The notes beneath the pieces were generated by a model. The model did not search any database and had not been told where the DNA came from. It worked only from the letters and a program-made list of their open reading frames with translations. A DNA stretch of 49,654 bases from Candidatus Cloacimonadota bacterium (GTDB lineage: Bacteria; Cloacimonadota; Cloacimonadia; Cloacimonadales; TCS61), in contig JAUXFF010000003.1 in the NCBI GenBank assembly GCA_030620155.1, positions 1-49,654 of the forward strand. The letters are read 5' to 3'. Made by a program: the position numbers and the translations under genes. Positions 1 to 8,644 of this stretch are shown one piece after another. Every line of letters begins with the position of its first letter. Positions within the stretch are counted from its first letter, which is position 1.

Positions 1-1
1 A

Positions 2-190
2 AAATACCTGCATGGAAATTTTGGAAAGGGAACTTTCACATTTTACGGAGGACATGACCCTGAGGATTATCAGCACAGGATAGGAGATCCTGAAACAGTG
101 CTTGAACTTCACAAACAGTCACCTGGCTACAGGTTGATTTTAAATAATATTTTGTTTCCTGCAGCGGAAAAGAAGAAGTTGAAGACTTGA
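2..190 (+). CDS. C-terminal fragment of a conserved FCB-group protein (possibly the family labelled asparagine synthetase B)
   Basis: The window opens inside a plus-strand reading frame that runs from base 2 to a TGA at 188-190, leaving 62 residues. The fragment contains FYGGHDPEDYQHRIGDP and SPGYRLILNNILFPAA and ends in a basic tail KKKLKT. I recall this type of C-terminus (a Gly-His-Asp-Pro segment, then SPGYRLILNN.LFPAA and a lysine tail) from Bacteroidetes and related proteins often labelled asparagine synthetase B, but no catalytic region is visible here, so the function is a weak assignment. It is convergent with the permease gene on its right, about 115 bp away. The frame is clearly coding; the name is tentative. 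Confidence 0.55.
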   Translation, partial: KYLHGNFGKGTFTFYGGHDPEDYQHRIGDPETVLELHKQSPGYRLILNNILFPAAEKKKLKT

Positions 191-306
191 TTATTACTGA
201 TGTTTAACGATATGTATACCACGTTCCATTGGGGACACGTTGTTATATGATGAAATCGGGCAATGAATAAAAAATTATACAACTAAAGGAATACTTCATA
301 AATATA

Positions 307-2148
307 TTATTTTACCGAAAACCTCATTCTTTTACTTAATAAAACCATATCTCTTAAATAATGAATATCTTCAGCATTCAACCATTTTTCTTCGAAATCA
401 TCTTGTTGAACAAGAGTAGCAATAGCAGCTAAAGTTTTCAGATGAAATGCTCTATCTTCTTTTGTCCCGATAAAAGCAAATACAGCTTTTACTGAATTTT
501 CTTTTGAAGTGAACTTAATACCTTCTTTACACCTGATGAGCATTAAGAAGAAATGACCACTACCTTCGATTATTATATGAGGAATGGCAATAAAAGGTGA
601 TATGGCAGTATTGCAATCTTCCTGCCTGTTTTTTAAAAGAGTAAAGATTTCTTCTTTATCTATCTCAATTTCTTTAGAAATATTTTCAGAAATTATTTCA
701 AAAAGCTGATCCATTTCAAGAGGACCATTTAAATCCAGAATTTTTGCAGTTTTAACCAGGTTATCAAATTTATCAGGTTTTATATTATCTCGATCACATA
801 AAATATCTCTAAATTCGGATTCCAAAATATGATCTGTCAACCTGTTATCCGTTATTCTTTTCAGCAAATGTAAAAGTGCATATTCACCTGCATATTTCTT
901 TCTACCGTAAAATAGATAAAAACTTACACTTATTAAAAGAAAAGCAACACTGATCTCGATTGCTTCGAGTCCAAGATCGATAATGAAAAATGAGAAAACT
1001 ATAATTCCAAAAATTTGAAGCCAGGGATATAAAGGTGCTTTAAAACTTGGTCTGTAATTCTTCAGCTTACTTTCTCTTAATATAATTACTGCAAGATTAG
1101 TTAAAACATAAGTAGTTAAAATAACAACAGAAGCTGCTTTTACCAGCATTTCCAAAGGTAACTGTAATGCCAGAACAATAAATAAACCGGTTATGAAAAT
1201 TGAGTGAACAGGTGTTTTAAATCTTTTACTGACTGTGCTGATAGCATCTGGCAGAAGATTATCTCTGCTTAAAGCTAATGGATAGCGGGATGCTGACATT
1301 ATTCCTGCATTTGCAGTTGTGATAAAAGCTAATAAAGCAGCAATCGAGATGATGATGAAGCCGGGTGTTCCGGCAATATTCTTTGCTGCATCCGCAATCG
1401 GTGTAAGTGAACCGGAAAATGTAGATGCTGGTAAAACCCCAACTGTCACTATAAGAATTAGAGTATATAGTATTGTAACAGTAATTACAGAGACGATCAT
1501 CCCAAGAGGAATATTCTTTTTGGGATTTTTAATTTCTTCAGAAACACTTGCTACTTTCAATAATCCACCAAAAGAAATGAAAATAAAACCTGTTGTTGCA
1601 AAAATCGGATTAATTCCTTTAGGAGCAAAAGGATAAAAATGAAATGTATTTATTTTAGAAAATCCAAAGATTATGTATAAAACCATTAAAATTAATAAAA
1701 CAGATACAAGTGAGACTTGAAATTTGGCAGCTTCTTTTATTCCAATCATATTCAATAAAATGAAAAAAATACAAACAAGAATTGAAGAGATCAATACAGG
1801 AAATCCTGTAACGATAAAAATTATCCCCGATATACCAAATATGGCAAAAGCACTTTTCAATGATAATGCAAACCAGCTTAAAAAACCGGAAATAGTTCCA
1901 ATAAACGGACCTAAACTTCTATTGATAAAATAGTAATCACCACCGGCTTTGGGCATAGCAGTAGAAAGTTCTATAATACTGAAAATTCCTATCAGAGCAA
2001 AAATTCCTGCTAAAAAATATGAAATAATTACTGCCGGACCTGTTCGAGCAAAAGCAAGTCCGGGTAAAATGAAAATTCCGGAACTTATCATCGCGCCTGT
2101 TGCGATGCTGAATACATTGAAGAAATTTAATTCTTTTTTTAGTTTCAT
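307..2148 (-). CDS. APC-family amino-acid permease fused to a C-terminal PTS EIIA-like domain
   Basis: Residues 1 to about 415 form a polytopic membrane protein with the APC-superfamily start (FSIATGAMISSGIFILPG) and the PKAGGDYYFINRSLG segment after the second helix, as expected for an amino-acid/proton or antiporter permease. The cytoplasmic remainder, about residues 440-613, resembles a mannitol/fructose-type PTS EIIA domain: AISPFIAIPH places a candidate phosphohistidine at His524, followed by IKFTSKENSVKAVFAFIGT. The ATG at 2148 has AAAGGA five bases upstream. Many APC permeases carry a UspA domain instead; an EIIA-like tail suggests control by phosphoryl state or by a regulatory partner, which is inference. 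No PTS genes are nearby and the substrate cannot be told. Membrane assignment is strong, the EIIA call good. Confidence 0.85.
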   Translation of the reverse strand: MKLKKELNFFNVFSIATGAMISSGIFILPGLAFARTGPAVIISYFLAGIFALIGIFSIIELSTAMPKAGGDYYFINRSLGPFIGTISGFLSWFALSLKSAFAIFGISGIIFIVTGFPVLISSILVCIFFILLNMIGIKEAAKFQVSLVSVLLILMVLYIIFGFSKINTFHFYPFAPKGINPIFATTGFIFISFGGLLKVASVSEEIKNPKKNIPLGMIVSVITVTILYTLILIVTVGVLPASTFSGSLTPIADAAKNIAGTPGFIIISIAALLAFITTANAGIMSASRYPLALSRDNLLPDAISTVSKRFKTPVHSIFITGLFIVLALQLPLEMLVKAASVVILTTYVLTNLAVIILRESKLKNYRPSFKAPLYPWLQIFGIIVFSFFIIDLGLEAIEISVAFLLISVSFYLFYGRKKYAGEYALLHLLKRITDNRLTDHILESEFRDILCDRDNIKPDKFDNLVKTAKILDLNGPLEMDQLFEIISENISKEIEIDKEEIFTLLKNRQEDCNTAISPFIAIPHIIIEGSGHFFLMLIRCKEGIKFTSKENSVKAVFAFIGTKEDRAFHLKTLAAIATLVQQDDFEEKWLNAEDIHYLRDMVLLSKRMRFSVK

Positions 2149-2592
2149 TCTAATCCTTTTAAATAACCTGAAAAATAATGTCCATTACTATGATGTAATA
2201 TCTTTTATAACATAATATAATTTGCCCTATAAAATTATGTAAAATTTTTTCTTTTTGAATCCATATTCCTGTTCCTATTTTTATTTTTGCTATTTGAATT
2301 GCTTCTTTCATAAAATATGTTTCCCAAACTAAAAAAAGTATGCATTAACTCTACCTTCAACTTCTTCATTCAACTTTTTCTTCTTCGATTTTTTAACGTA
2401 ATAAAAACATATCCAACATGGTAAATTTTAGCATTGTCACATCAATGAGACCACCTGGTCATGTATATACGATTATCTTTATGAGTTTATCAGGGAAACT
2501 TTCTTCTGCTTTATCTTTTTTACATGAAAAAAAATTAACATTAAGATGAGACATAGAGAAAACGTTTTTTCGTTGATTTTATCCTTTATGAA
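2149..2592. other. Intergenic region with no gene found
   Basis: These 444 bases separate two minus-strand genes and must contain the permease promoter (its ATG is at 2148) and the end of the phosphate transporter transcript. The DNA is very AT-rich with several TATA-like stretches at 2180-2250, so no single promoter can be chosen. A small palindrome, GACCACCTGGTC (2449-2460), is present. I see no RNA gene, long repeat or convincing ORF. Confidence 0.5.
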
Positions 2593-3645
2593 TTAATGAA
2601 AAAAAACATCCTGCAAGAAAACATTCTGCATAAAGAATAAAGCAATATAGGAAATTATTGCTGAAGCAACAGGAGTGGCAACCCAACCAATGCTGATCCG
2701 CCCCAGAACCTTAAAGTTTATATTTCTGGATCCCTTTGCCAGACTGATTCCTATTACTGAACCTACTACTGCCTGTGAGCTGGAAACCGGAACAAGCGGA
2801 AAGGAAGGTAAACCATTTGAAACAAGGAAATGTTTTAAACCCTGTGAGGCAAAAAGGAACAGAACAATTGAACTTGCTAAAACAACAACAAAAGCTGTAA
2901 TTGGAGATAGCTTGAAGATACTTGAGCCAACTGTCAGCATAACCTTTTTTGAATATGTAAAAACTCCTATAGCTATGGCAATACCTCCTAAAAGAAATAA
3001 TTGTTGTACGGAGGATAATTGGATAAAATTCCCAATTTGAATGTTATTGAAGGATGATGAGTTAATAAAAACACCCATTACATTTCCAATATTATTTGCT
3101 CCCAGACTATAAGCCCCAAATGCGCCAACAAGTATTAAGGCAATTCTTGTTAAAGAATCTAATCTTATTAAGTGGATTTTTGAATGTTCTACAAGATACT
3201 TTACAATATGAAACAGGAAGAAAGCAAATATGGCAGAAAGGATTGGCGAAAACACCCATGTTCCTACTATTTTTGTTAAGGAACTAATCCCTGTTGCTGT
3301 TTTTGAGAAAAAATTCCATCCGATAATTGCTCCAACAATTGCCTGGGAAGTTGAAACCGGTAATCCGGCTTTAGTCATCCACAATACAGTTAAAGCTGCG
3401 GAAAGTGCCACAATAAAAGCTCCTGCCAGTTCGTTCACAGTACCTAATTTTTCCAATGTGTGGGAAGCTCCTGCTCCACTTACAACAGCTCCGATTATTA
3501 TGAAAACGCTGCAAATTATAGCAGCAGTTTTGAATCTGACCATTTTAGTGCCAACTGCAGTGCCAAAAATATTGGCTGCATCATTAGCACCAAGAGACCA
3601 ACCTAAAAAAAGTCCACTTGATAAAAAAAATAAAATTCTCAACAT
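2593..3645 (-). CDS. pit: PiT-family inorganic phosphate permease
   Basis: A 350-residue polytopic protein of the PHO4/PiT family, which moves inorganic phosphate with protons or sodium across the inner membrane. Both family signatures are visible in the two inverted halves: GANDAANIFGTAVG near residue 19 and LGANNIGNVMGVF around residue 181. Repeated polar glycine/serine segments (GLPVSTSQAIVGAIIG and VPVSSSQAVVGSVIG) mark the pseudo-symmetry. Length is normal for short bacterial PiT proteins. It lies 26 bp downstream of the DUF47 gene on the same strand, the standard accessory-transporter pair. The ribosome site is weak (TTAAGAG some 10 bases upstream), fitting translation as the second gene of an operon. 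Confidence 0.93.
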   Translation of the reverse strand: MLRILFFLSSGLFLGWSLGANDAANIFGTAVGTKMVRFKTAAIICSVFIIIGAVVSGAGASHTLEKLGTVNELAGAFIVALSAALTVLWMTKAGLPVSTSQAIVGAIIGWNFFSKTATGISSLTKIVGTWVFSPILSAIFAFFLFHIVKYLVEHSKIHLIRLDSLTRIALILVGAFGAYSLGANNIGNVMGVFINSSSFNNIQIGNFIQLSSVQQLFLLGGIAIAIGVFTYSKKVMLTVGSSIFKLSPITAFVVVLASSIVLFLFASQGLKHFLVSNGLPSFPLVPVSSSQAVVGSVIGISLAKGSRNINFKVLGRISIGWVATPVASAIISYIALFFMQNVFLQDVFFH

Positions 3646-3671
3646 TAATTTATACTCTTAACATCTTTTTA

Positions 3672-4322
3672 TTATATTCTTCTTTTTATTGCATATATGG
3701 ATAATCTTTCTGCCACTGATTCTGCTACGTCGGAAATAAGAGCTATTTTTTCCGCAAAATATCGCAAATGAACTTTTTTACTGAACTGTTTTGTTTCACT
3801 TTTAAAAACTTTTCGTTTTAATTGTTCTTCCACATCATCAGCTTCATGTTCATAGAAGTGGACTTTATTTACGTAGTCATTTACCATACTAGGTTCTTTG
3901 AAAAAAGCACGTGCAGCTTTCACAACTTCTTCTACAGTTTTGGATGAAAGTTCAGCCAGGTCAAGAAAATCATGTTTTAAAAAATCAGGGATCTCAGGTC
4001 TCTCAATAGAGAATTGCTCTAAAACCTTTTCCGCTACATCAACAACATCATCCATTGTTTCCAACAAACCAAGCACATCTCCCCTGGACTCTGGTATCAG
4101 CATGTATGTATATAACTTATATTTGATCTCTCTTCTTACTTTATCAGCATCTGATTCCAGTGATGTGATATTCTGATATTCTTTTTCAAATTTATCAAAT
4201 TTTCCATTTACATACGCCTTAATACCTTCAAGGAAAATAAGTCCTGAATTTCCAACTCTGTCAAGATAAGCGTCAATATTGGCTTCCAGTTCTTTCGTCC
4301 TGCCCGTAAAAAATTTTATCAT
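3672..4322 (-). CDS. DUF47 family PhoU-like phosphate transport accessory protein
   Basis: A 216-residue, largely helical, charged protein matching the DUF47 (PhoU-like, TIGR00153) family: MIKFFTGRTKELEANIDAYL at the start, ITSLESDADKVRREIKYKL in the middle, a second PhoU-like helix pair with HFYEHEADDVEEQLKRKVF, and a C-terminal LRYFAEKIALISDVAESVAER. The acidic E..D/E..AD motifs are those that bind metals in PhoU proteins. It is the promoter-proximal gene of a two-gene operon with the PiT transporter, so it likely regulates phosphate uptake by that permease. GGGAGAAAAAAA precedes the ATG at 4322. Cytoplasmic. Confidence 0.92.
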   Translation of the reverse strand: MIKFFTGRTKELEANIDAYLDRVGNSGLIFLEGIKAYVNGKFDKFEKEYQNITSLESDADKVRREIKYKLYTYMLIPESRGDVLGLLETMDDVVDVAEKVLEQFSIERPEIPDFLKHDFLDLAELSSKTVEEVVKAARAFFKEPSMVNDYVNKVHFYEHEADDVEEQLKRKVFKSETKQFSKKVHLRYFAEKIALISDVAESVAERLSIYAIKRRI

Positions 4323-4436
4323 TTTTTTTCTCCCAATATAATTTTAATAAGAAATAAATCGATCATATAATAATCCGTGTCTTAATCACTAAGTCCGGGT
4401 CCGCATGCTCAAGTCCAGCCTTATTCATTCTTATGA

Positions 4437-4796
4437 TTATCCTTTGTTTTTATTTAGTTCTTCGATCTTTTTCTTAGCTTCCGCAATCTTTTCCCAATTA
4501 TCTTCCCACTTGTTATATAATATTAGCGAGCCCAATTCAAGAATGTCTTTTAGCTTTGGCTCCTTAATGGAATAATTTATGTTTCTCCAATTCTTAGATT
4601 TTGATATGTATCCACCATCGTATAAGATTTTTAAATGTGCTGATAAAGTGTTCTGTGCTATTCCAATATTTTTTGCTAATTCTGTTACAGTCATACTTTT
4701 ATTTCCCATTAATGAGTAAATAATTTTAATCCGAATTTCATTAGAAATAATCGTAAATAATTTTGATAATTTTCTAATCACAAATTCCTCAATCAT
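4437..4796 (-). CDS. ArsR/SmtB-type winged-helix transcriptional regulator
   Basis: A 119-residue protein with an ArsR-like winged helix-turn-helix: ISNEIRIKIIYSLMGNKSM forms the first helices, ELAKNIGIAQNTLSAHLKIL the HTH recognition segment, and YDGGYISKSKNWRNINYSI the wing. The C-terminal tail is helical and lysine-rich (AEAKKKIEELNKNKG). No cysteine cluster typical of metal-sensing ArsR proteins is present, so the effector is unknown. The start is supported by AGAGGAAG just before ATG 4796. Immediately beyond that ribosome site is a 24-bp palindrome (4810-4833) that could be its own operator. It is divergent from rpsA and lies about 110 bp upstream of the DUF47-pit pair, so it might control phosphate transport, itself, or both. 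Confidence 0.88.
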   Translation of the reverse strand: MIEEFVIRKLSKLFTIISNEIRIKIIYSLMGNKSMTVTELAKNIGIAQNTLSAHLKILYDGGYISKSKNWRNINYSIKEPKLKDILELGSLILYNKWEDNWEKIAEAKKKIEELNKNKG

Positions 4797-4809
4797 ATTC
4801 TTCTTCCTC

Positions 4810-4833
4810 TCATATGATAAAAATCTGATATGA
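4810..4833. promoter_or_regulatory. Candidate operator palindrome upstream of the ArsR-type gene
   Basis: TCATAT (4810-4815) and ATATGA (4828-4833) are exact inverted arms separated by 12 bases. It sits directly upstream of the ribosome site of the minus-strand regulator and in the divergent gap before rpsA. ArsR-family dimers bind imperfect palindromes of this scale, so autoregulation is plausible. In AT-rich DNA 6-base arms can occur by chance. Confidence 0.4.
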
Positions 4834-4981
4834 TGAGGTTATGTGTCAAGCGATTTTTTTTATATGCCTTACTTATTTAAGTATTTTAATATATTATAGT
4901 GATTTCGGTCTAAAAATAATTCTGGACAAACAATATGAAGTTATCTTTTTGACACAAAAATTATTCGTCAGGGAGAAGCTG

Positions 4982-6781
4982 GTGGGAAAAAATGATGATA
5001 AAATTAAAATAAAAGAAGATATTTTGGAAGAACCAGATATTGAAGTTGAAGATACAGAAAAAGAAGCTGAAAAACAAGTTGAAATATCTAATTCTGAACT
5101 GAAAGAAATAGCTCAGGATCAACAGGAAAAAATTCAGGAAGAAGTAAAGCAGGAAGATGTGATTTCTGAAGAAGTTTCAAAGGAAGAAAAAGAAATCGGA
5201 AAACCTGAAGTAGTCCAATCTGAAATTGAAGAAACCGATAGTGTTGAGGACAAGAAAGTCTCTGAAGAAGCCCAAATAGAGATCAAAGAAACCGAAGGTA
5301 TTGAGGATAAGGAAAAAACTGAAGATGATCAAGTTGAATTTGAGAAACCCGGAGATGTGGACGTGGTGAATGAATTTCCCGAATCGGAAGATATGAAAAG
5401 TTCTCAATTTGAACAATTACTGGAGGAATCACTGGTTAATATCAAGAATCTGGAAATTGGTGATAAAGTTGAAGGAGAGATCATCAATATTACCGATTCC
5501 TATATTTTTGTTTCTTTAGGTGGTAAACGTGATGCTTATACTGAGAAAATAGATTATCTGGATAAAGATGGTAAATTACCTTTTAGGGTTGGAGATACTC
5601 TCTCCGGGTATGTAGTAAAATATACGGAAACAGAGACCTGTATTGCTAAAAGCCTGGTTTCAGTTAGTAAAAGAGTACTCAAAGAAGCTTTTGAAGAACA
5701 AATTCCAGTAAGTGGAAAAGTGGTTTCTTTTACAAAAGGTGGATTTATAATTAATATTTCAGGTGTGAGAGCCTTTTGCCCCAAGTCCCAGATGGACTTG
5801 AAAAGAATTCAAGATGTAAAGCAATACCAGGGGAAAAATTACGATTTCATAATTATGGAGTTCAAGAATAATGGAAGAGATATTGTAGCCTCTCGAAGAA
5901 TTATCCTGGAAGTTGAAAATGAAAAAATCAAAAAAGAAATTATAGATAAACTTGAAATTGATTCTGTTATAATGGGTAAAGTGACCCGTCTTACAAATTT
6001 TGGGGCTTTCATCGATCTGGGTGGCATTGAAGGATTACTTCATATTTCACAATTTTCCTGGGCACGTATTGATTCTCCTTCTGAAGTCCTGAATATTGGT
6101 GATATGATCAAAGCTAAAGTAATAAAAATGAGTGGCGAAAAAATTTCATTGAGTATGAAAGCATTACAGGAGAATCCATTTGATATTGCGTTAAATGAAT
6201 TAAAAGTTGGCGATATAATAAATTGCCGGGTATTAAGAAATCTTCCATTTGGTTCATTTGTCGAGATAAAACCAGGTGTTGAAGGATTGATCCCAATTTC
6301 CGAATTAACTATGGGGCGCAGAATAACTCATCCGTCTGAGATTGTGAATGAAGGTGAATTTATTGAGGCTCAAATAATGAAAATCAATCCTGAAGAAAGA
6401 AAGATATCACTCTCCCTGAAAGCTTTGCAACCAGACCCATGGGATGATATTGATGAAATTTTTACTGAAAATGATATAGTTTCCGGCACGATCGAAAATT
6501 CAGCGAATTTCGGGATTTTTATAAAATTAAAAGAAGGTCTTGTGGGGCTTATGCCATCCTCTAAAATTAAACTTGCTGGGATTAAACTTGATAAATCAAA
6601 TGTTGGTGAAGAATTCAATGTTAGAATTGTCAGAATCGATAAAGATAATAGAAGAATATCTCTGGAACCTACAAATCTACCTGAATCTGTTGTTGAAGGA
6701 AAAGATGATTGGCACAAATACAAAAGCCAAAAAAAGAAAAAGAAAGTAATAGACGAAGATAGCCCCTTTGCTAACCTCTAA
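4982..6781 (+). CDS. rpsA: 30S ribosomal protein S1 with acidic N-terminal extension
   Basis: Five S1 (OB-fold RNA-binding) domains follow one another at about residues 157-230, 240-310, 325-400, 407-485 and 495-570. The third and fourth are the best conserved (TNFGAFIDLGGIEGLLHISQ; PFGSFVEIKPGVEGLIPISE). S1 brings mRNA to the 30S subunit. I chose the GTG at 4982 because AGGGAGA lies seven bases upstream; the ORF-track ATG at 4841 would add 47 hydrophobic and irregular residues with no ribosome site. The first ~145 residues are almost entirely Glu, Lys, Asp and Ile, with loosely repeated blocks such as IEETDSVEDKKVSEE and IKETEGIEDKEKTED, probably disordered. E. coli S1 has six domains, so this is a five-domain form. 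It is monocistronic and ends in a terminator. Confidence 0.93.
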   Translation: MGKNDDKIKIKEDILEEPDIEVEDTEKEAEKQVEISNSELKEIAQDQQEKIQEEVKQEDVISEEVSKEEKEIGKPEVVQSEIEETDSVEDKKVSEEAQIEIKETEGIEDKEKTEDDQVEFEKPGDVDVVNEFPESEDMKSSQFEQLLEESLVNIKNLEIGDKVEGEIINITDSYIFVSLGGKRDAYTEKIDYLDKDGKLPFRVGDTLSGYVVKYTETETCIAKSLVSVSKRVLKEAFEEQIPVSGKVVSFTKGGFIINISGVRAFCPKSQMDLKRIQDVKQYQGKNYDFIIMEFKNNGRDIVASRRIILEVENEKIKKEIIDKLEIDSVIMGKVTRLTNFGAFIDLGGIEGLLHISQFSWARIDSPSEVLNIGDMIKAKVIKMSGEKISLSMKALQENPFDIALNELKVGDIINCRVLRNLPFGSFVEIKPGVEGLIPISELTMGRRITHPSEIVNEGEFIEAQIMKINPEERKISLSLKALQPDPWDDIDEIFTENDIVSGTIENSANFGIFIKLKEGLVGLMPSSKIKLAGIKLDKSNVGEEFNVRIVRIDKDNRRISLEPTNLPESVVEGKDDWHKYKSQKKKKKVIDEDSPFANL

Positions 6782-6815
6782 TAATATTTTTAAAGAATTG
6801 TATTATTGAATTCGA

Positions 6816-6842
6816 AAAGCCTGCTTTATAGCAGGTTTTTTT
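6816..6842 (+). terminator. Rho-independent terminator of rpsA
   Basis: CCTGCT (6820-6825) pairs perfectly with AGCAGG (6830-6835) across a four-base TTAT loop, followed by a run of T and preceded by AAAAG that can extend the stem. It lies about 35 bp after the rpsA stop. Confidence 0.9.
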
Positions 6843-7132
6843 ATTGATAAAAAGAGAAGGAAATTTCACGCTGCCCCATATATTGAAACTCTAAAAAATT
6901 AGAATGTCTTTAATCTTTTTTACCATATCTGTTTTCAATTGTTTAAATATGATATAATTTAAATATTACCTAAAAAATATCTGCTTAATTATTAGAGAAA
7001 TATAAGAGGCACTTAGCCTTTGAACTTAAAAACACATATTTGTATTATTCCTTTTGATAATAATGAAATGTATCGGTTATTTATTACTAAATTAGTAAGG
7101 GGCAGTTTTGTTCCATCTGGATGGATATATTG
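6843..7132. other. Convergent intergenic spacer without gene
   Basis: About 290 bases of AT-rich DNA between the rpsA terminator and the convergent secreted-protein gene. No ORF with a ribosome site and no RNA gene is visible. A 7-base inverted pair (CTGCCCC near 6874 and GGGGCAG at 7099) could be chance. Confidence 0.45.
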
Positions 7133-8626
7133 CTATTTTAGAATCAGACATTTTTTTGTTTGTGTAAAAGCACCTGCCTGAATACGATAAAAGTAAATTC
7201 CGGAAACTAGATCTTTAATATCTAATTTCGTTTGATAACTACCCGGAGAATGAAATTGTTCAACCAAAACAGCAACTTCCTCGCCAAGGATATTGTAAAC
7301 TTTTATCGTCACCATTGCAATAACAGGAATATGATAGTTAATGGTAGTGTGACAATTAAAGGGATTAGGGTAATTTTGTGATAAATAACAAGAATGGAGT
7401 CCTTGTTCATATAAGGGGAAAACTTCTGATGGAGTTAAACTCTCTCCACTTTGGATATGATAAATATCATAATTTCCTGTATTCCCTCCTGTATTACATC
7501 CTATATGACCAAAACCCTGGTTATCAACTTTGAAAGAGGGATAAAAGTAATCACCACTTATAACAGAAGACACTTGCCAGTTGCCACTTTCCTCTTTATG
7601 GGAATAGAAAATGTTACCAGTATAAAAGTTACCACTTGTCTCCATCCATATTATGTGGGGATTTCCATTAGCATCCAGAGCAATAGAAGGATTTACAGCA
7701 CTATAAGTTAAAGAACTCAGTTCATAAGGTTCCCAAATTTGTCCATCTGGTTGATATAGATAATATACTCTTCCCGGGAATCCCCACCCGTCATTACCGC
7801 TAACAGCTAAATGTAAGTCACTATCATCTTCAATAACCAAAACAGATGAAAAATCATTAATATTACCGCTTACTATGATTTCATAACTCCAATTGCTTCC
7901 ACCGTAAGAGTCATTCCATGTATGATGAATATGATAGTCCCCATAGGTGCCACCTCGATAAACTATATGAGCAATTCCTTGAGAAGAAACAGCAATGTAA
8001 GGAGATGCTCCAGTTCCGTATGGTCCTAAATTACTTCCTACTAGTGTCTGAATGTCCCAATTAGTAGTATCGCCAAAAGCATATGCGATTTTATATTCTC
8101 CGGTATCCAGATCATCGGTTATCCAGGCTAAATGTATATTTCCCAAATTATCTACAGCAATTGTGGGGGAACAGTCCAATTGGGCATTGTAGGTTACTTG
8201 TTGTCTTTGCCATATCGATTCTGACTGATAAGCAAAATAAATCTCTGATTCCTGCTCAAAAACAATAAAAGGCTGAAAGGAAATAGACGAGAAGGCTAAA
8301 GCTGGAGAAGAAGATGATTGAGTCGAATCACTTACCTCTTGAGGAGGTAACCACACTCCAGTCGGACTATTAGTTGAATAATAAATATGCCAATTGTTAT
8401 CTTCTTGCATCTGTTTCCATACTAAATGAGCATAATCATTAGAGTCCAGATCTAAAGATTGAATTACTGTTTCCTTTCGAATTTGAGTGTTGGTGATGGT
8501 CTCGATAGTAGCATTTTCCCACTGTGCCCAAACTGGAGAAGTTCCTATTAAGAAGATGATGAAAATAATAAAACTCCTTAATAATCTAAAACTATGAACA
8601 TTATTAAAAACTATCCATATTTTCAT
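7133..8626 (-). CDS. Secreted BNR-like beta-propeller protein with T9SS type A C-terminal domain
   Basis: A 497-residue exported protein. After a basic start, a hydrophobic segment ends in SPVWAQWEN, a typical signal-peptidase I site. The body has at least six degenerate repeats built around an H-(L/I)-x-(W/Y) core (YAHLVWKQ, NIHLAWITDD, IAHIVYRGG, PHIIWMETSG), like BNR/sialidase-fold propeller blades that follow DNG/DSN turns. The last ~85 residues are a canonical T9SS sorting domain: LSQNYPNPFNCHTTINYHIP, then VKVYNILGEEV-like and SGIYFYRIQAG motifs. T9SS carries such proteins through the outer membrane and usually anchors them on the surface. AAAGGAGG five bases before the ATG fixes the start. 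It begins 18 bp after the defence-like block ends, so read-through is possible. No catalytic residues are recognisable; an adhesin or lectin role is as likely as an enzyme. Confidence 0.85.
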   Translation of the reverse strand: MKIWIVFNNVHSFRLLRSFIIFIIFLIGTSPVWAQWENATIETITNTQIRKETVIQSLDLDSNDYAHLVWKQMQEDNNWHIYYSTNSPTGVWLPPQEVSDSTQSSSSPALAFSSISFQPFIVFEQESEIYFAYQSESIWQRQQVTYNAQLDCSPTIAVDNLGNIHLAWITDDLDTGEYKIAYAFGDTTNWDIQTLVGSNLGPYGTGASPYIAVSSQGIAHIVYRGGTYGDYHIHHTWNDSYGGSNWSYEIIVSGNINDFSSVLVIEDDSDLHLAVSGNDGWGFPGRVYYLYQPDGQIWEPYELSSLTYSAVNPSIALDANGNPHIIWMETSGNFYTGNIFYSHKEESGNWQVSSVISGDYFYPSFKVDNQGFGHIGCNTGGNTGNYDIYHIQSGESLTPSEVFPLYEQGLHSCYLSQNYPNPFNCHTTINYHIPVIAMVTIKVYNILGEEVAVLVEQFHSPGSYQTKLDIKDLVSGIYFYRIQAGAFTQTKKCLILK

Positions 8627-8644
8627 AAGGACCTCCTTTAATAT

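Noticed and set aside
4841-4981. The ORF-track extension of rpsA from ATG 4841
   Set aside because: The extra 47 residues are irregular and hydrophobic, lack a ribosome site and overlap the regulator's control region; GTG 4982 has AGGGAGA at a good distance.
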